In this document: piece after piece, positions 33,250 to 34,981 of the stretch
Position numbering within the stretch: the first letter of the stretch is position 1
Layout of the letters: every line of letters starts with the position of its first letter
Assembly: GCF_001620055.1 (NCBI RefSeq)
Contig: NZ_LQGY01000062.1
Coordinates: forward strand, 1 to 34,981
From: Agromyces sp. NDB4Y10
GTDB lineage: Bacteria > Actinomycetota > Actinomycetes > Actinomycetales > Microbacteriaceae
Direction: 5' to 3'
DNA length: 34,981 nucleotides
Position numbers and translations under genes: made by a program
The notes under the pieces: model-generated
What the model was told of the DNA's origin: nothing
What the model saw: the letters and a program-made list of their open reading frames with translations, nothing else
Databases searched by the model: none

Positions 33250-33351
33250 ACGGATGCCGCCCGGCGGGCCGCGCCGGGACGGCCGCCGCGCGCGCGGCGC
33301 GGGCGCCGTGGCATCCGCTCGCCTCGATTTCTCGACACGCCGCCGCATGGG

Positions 33352-33357
33352 TATCCT
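33352..33357 (+). promoter_or_regulatory. Possible -10 box of the tRNA-Tyr gene
   Basis: TATCCT about 40 bases before the mature tRNA 5' end. No convincing -35 box stands at the right distance, so this is tentative. Confidence 0.3.
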
Positions 33358-33398
33358 TGTGTGGCCCCCGGTCGCGTGAGGAACGTGGTCGGGTGTAC

Positions 33399-33483
33399 GG
33401 CGAGTTACCCAAGCGGCCAAAGGGATCTGACTGTAAATCAGCTGGCATAGCCTTCGGGGGTTCGAATCCCTCACTCGCCACCA
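33399..33483 (+). tRNA. tRNA-Tyr (anticodon GTA)
   Basis: Class II tRNA of 85 bases including an encoded CCA end (33481-33483). The acceptor stem GGCGAGT (33399-33405) pairs with ACTCGCC (33473-33479); the discriminator is A. The anticodon loop CTGTAAA has GTA at 33433-33435. The long variable arm (33443-33455) forms a GGC/GCC mini-stem. The T-arm is GGGGG-TTCGAAT-CCCTC with one G-T pair. The outermost pair of the anticodon stem (33426 and 33442) is a T-C mismatch; the other four pairs are standard. Confidence 0.95.
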
Positions 33484-33487
33484 CGTG

Positions 33488-33511
33488 AAAGCCCCGGTCC
33501 GCCGGGGCTTT
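33488..33511 (+). terminator. Intrinsic terminator after tRNA-Tyr
   Basis: AAAGCCCCGG, loop TCCG, CCGGGGCTTT: a perfect ten-pair stem whose last bases are T, five bases after the CCA end. Confidence 0.85.
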
Positions 33512-33594
33512 CGTCGTTCTCGGCGACGGATGTCGCGTCCGGCCGCGGTCCGTGCACGGGCGATCGTGGTCGGGGCGGATGCCGCGGCGGGGCG

Positions 33595-33600
33595 TAGCGT
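33595..33600 (+). promoter_or_regulatory. Leaderless -10 box for the monophosphatase gene
   Basis: TAGCGT is followed by six bases and the ATG at 33607. A GGATGCCGC motif lies a few bases upstream. Confidence 0.5.
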
Positions 33601-33606
33601 GGGGGC

Positions 33607-34437
33607 ATGACGCCTGACGCCGGCCACGCGGCATCCGCAGACCTGCTCGCCATCGCCCGACGGATCGCGCTCGCCGTCGCCGAGACCGCGCTCGAGGAAC
33701 GTCGCCGCGGCATCGCCGTGGAGGCGACGAAGTCGACGCCGACCGACGTGGTCACCGCCGTCGACCGCGACACCGAGGCCCGGATCCGGTCGATGATCCT
33801 CGACGCCCGGCCCGACGACGGCATCTTCGGCGAGGAGGACGACACGCACGTCGGCACGAGCGGACTCAACTGGGTCGTCGACCCGATCGACGGCACCGTC
33901 AACCTGCTGTACGACATCCCGGCCTGGTCGGTGAGCATCGCCGTCGTCGACGGGCCGCCCGACCCGGAGCACTGGAACGCGGTGGCCGGCGTCGTCGTGA
34001 ACCCGGTGTCGGGGGAGGTGTTCGCCGCATCGGCGGGCGGCGGCGCGCACCTCGGCGACCGCGAGCTGCGGGTCAACACCGGGGTCGCGCTGCCGCAGGC
34101 GCTCGTCGGCACCGGCTTCGGGTACGCCGTCGACCGGCGGCGCAGCCAGGCCGAGGCGCTGCTGCACGTGCTGCCGCGCGTGCGCGACATCCGCCGAATC
34201 GGATCGGCCGCGCTCGACCTCGGCGCGGTCGCCGCGGGCCGGCTCGACGCGTTCTACGAACAGGGCCTGAACCCGTGGGATCACGCCGCGGGCGCGCTGA
34301 TCGTGCGCGAGGCGGGCGGCCGCGTCGGCGGGCCCGACGGAGGGCGCGAGAACGAGCGACTGCTGCTCGCCGCGGCGCCGTCGGTGTTCGACCAGCTCGC
34401 CGCGCTGCTGCACGACGCTGGCGTGCCGGCCGACTGA
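33607..34437 (+). CDS. Inositol monophosphatase family protein
   Basis: A 276-residue Mg-dependent phosphatase. The metal-binding motifs are complete: EATKSTPTDVVTAVD near residues 39-53, IFGEEDD with Glu about 75, WVVDPIDGTVNLLYDIP with Asp92 and Asp95, and LNPWDHAAGALIVREAGG with Asp225. The family includes inositol-1-phosphatase and histidinol-phosphate phosphatase; which substrate it uses cannot be decided from sequence by eye. It stands alone, downstream of tRNA-Tyr and with its own leaderless promoter. Confidence 0.92.
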   Translation: MTPDAGHAASADLLAIARRIALAVAETALEERRRGIAVEATKSTPTDVVTAVDRDTEARIRSMILDARPDDGIFGEEDDTHVGTSGLNWVVDPIDGTVNLLYDIPAWSVSIAVVDGPPDPEHWNAVAGVVVNPVSGEVFAASAGGGAHLGDRELRVNTGVALPQALVGTGFGYAVDRRRSQAEALLHVLPRVRDIRRIGSAALDLGAVAAGRLDAFYEQGLNPWDHAAGALIVREAGGRVGGPDGGRENERLLLAAAPSVFDQLAALLHDAGVPAD

Positions 34438-34521
34438 GCCTGCGGCGCCGGGTTCTCCACAGGGGAGTCCACGCGCGACACGCGTTCGCACACCGACATG
34501 GCGCCGCGGCGACGAAGCGGT

Positions 34522-34527
34522 TACGCT
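34522..34527 (+). promoter_or_regulatory. Possible -10 box of the last gene
   Basis: TACGCT, in an A/T-richer stretch (TTACGCTTTATCG). Transcription would start near 34534, just before the GTG at 34538 and the repeat-rich segment at 34541-34603. Confidence 0.4.
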
Positions 34528-34540
34528 TTATCGATCCGTG

Positions 34541-34603
34541 ACCTTCGACCGCGTTCGAAGGTGCGCGGCCGAAGGTCCCCCGATCCCGAGCCGAAAGTCC
34601 CCC
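34541..34603. promoter_or_regulatory. Cluster of CGAARGT repeats before the last gene
   Basis: ACCTTCGA (34541-34548) and TCGAAGGT (34555-34562) form a perfect inverted repeat with six bases between. GCCGAAGGTCCCCC (34568-34581) and GCCGAAAGTCCCCC (34590-34603) are 14-base direct repeats with one difference. The element CGAARGT thus occurs three times. It could be a structured RNA leader or tandem protein-binding sites. Confidence 0.55.
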
Positions 34604-34606
34604 CAC

Positions 34607-34981
34607 GTGCCCGAGACCCCCCTCGTGCCCGACGGTTCCACGCCAGGCACTCAGGCCCATTCGCGGCCTGAGCGACCCCTGACCCGTCGCGAACTGCGGG
34701 ACCGCTCCACCTCGTCGGCCGAGCCGGCCGGCCCTCGGGCCGGCATGGACTCGGCCTTCGGCGTCTCCGGGGGAGCCTCGTTCGAGTCGTTCCTCCCGGG
34801 CCGTGGGGCAGCGCCCGCGCCGTCCTCGACGGGGTCGCCCTCGATGTCGGGCCGAGCGGATGCCACGGGGCCGCTGCGTCCGCGCGACCGTCGTGAGGCG
34901 CCCGCAGCCCCGGTCGCGCCGGCCGCCCCGGCCGCTCCGGCCGCGAGCTCGCGCCGCCTCCGCCGCGAGGCCGAGACGCTG
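34607..34981 (+). CDS. Start of a Pro/Ala-rich protein (cut by window end)
   Basis: The frame is open to the last base. From the GTG at 34607 the protein begins MPETPLVPDGS, then RPLTRRELRDRS, a disordered stretch rich in Gly, Ser and Pro, an Ala-Pro repeat (APVAPAAPAAPAA) and a basic end SRRLRREAETL. The same frame has GTG codons at 34538 and 34625; 34538 would put the repeat cluster inside the coding region. Disordered basic N-termini of this sort often precede the membrane helix of actinobacterial envelope proteins such as cell-wall hydrolases or LytR-type enzymes, but no domain is visible, so the function is left open. Confidence 0.55.
   Translation, partial: MPETPLVPDGSTPGTQAHSRPERPLTRRELRDRSTSSAEPAGPRAGMDSAFGVSGGASFESFLPGRGAAPAPSSTGSPSMSGRADATGPLRPRDRREAPAAPVAPAAPAAPAASSRRLRREAETL

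Noticed and set aside
34453..34461. DnaA-box-like TTCTCCACA
   Set aside because: One mismatch to TTATCCACA, a single copy, and no A/T-rich unwinding region or dnaA/dnaN nearby, so not an origin.

Overview
The window is about 35 kb of very GC-rich, densely coding DNA. It fits a chromosomal segment of an actinomycete of order Micrococcales, most likely family Microbacteriaceae (an Agromyces- or Microbacterium-like organism). The reasons are strong G/C-ending codon bias, GTG and TTG starts, many leaderless promoters (a TANNNT box 6-7 bases before the start codon), a menaquinone pathway, a Tad pilus locus without outer-membrane secretin, and a dispersed 39-bp palindromic intergenic repeat. The genus is inference; nothing could be searched.

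Region 1 (1-10974) is a respiratory quinone neighbourhood. It holds menE (5' end missing), menA, a DUF4229 membrane protein, a PLDc_N membrane protein, menD, a PPK2-family polyphosphate kinase, menF and a DUF427 protein on the minus strand, menG, a long-chain polyprenyl diphosphate synthase and the ferredoxin/NADP reductase fprA. Together these make isochorismate, SEPHCHC, OSB-CoA, the prenyl tail, the prenylated ring and the final methylation. menB, menC and menH are not in the window.

Region 2 (10981-12986) is a PoxB-like thiamine diphosphate enzyme bounded on both sides by copies of the 39-bp repeat. Other copies lie as a perfect triple tandem between ppk2 and menF and at the 3' end of menG. 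Two genes take their stop codon from a repeat copy.

Region 3 (13003-21061) is a complete Gram-positive-type Tad/Flp pilus locus: prepilin peptidase, flp pilin, tadE, a tadG-like gene, cpaB, cpaE, cpaF, tadB and tadC. From tadE to tadC the genes abut or overlap. A perfect 16-bp-stem hairpin separates flp from the assembly genes, which suggests the pilin is made in excess.

Region 4 (21098-22707) has an alpha/beta hydrolase convergent with yajQ, overlapping at their stops.

Region 5 (22757-32233) is a sugar utilisation locus on the minus strand: GH36 alpha-galactosidase, lipoprotein binding protein, two ABC permeases and a GH13 alpha-glucosidase. A divergent ROK regulator and a LacI-type regulator flank it. 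The galA promoter has a TTGACA -35 box and is overlaid by a TGACAGA-N9-TCTGTCA palindrome, probably the ROK operator. No ABC ATPase is encoded here. The likely substrates are raffinose- or melibiose-type alpha-galactosides, with glucosides handled by the GH13 enzyme.

Region 6 (32409-34981) has a 55-residue membrane protein, a bacterial PH-domain membrane protein, tRNA-Tyr(GTA) with a terminator, an inositol monophosphatase-family enzyme, and the start of a Pro/Ala-rich gene cut by the window end, whose upstream region carries repeated CGAARGT elements.

I see no phage, transposase, CRISPR, toxin-antitoxin or obvious defence system. The features most worth attention are at DNA level: the 39-bp repeat that supplies stop codons, a strongly over-represented GGATGCCGC motif that overrides normal codon choice, the flp-tadE hairpin with flanking direct repeats, and the galA/ROK operator.
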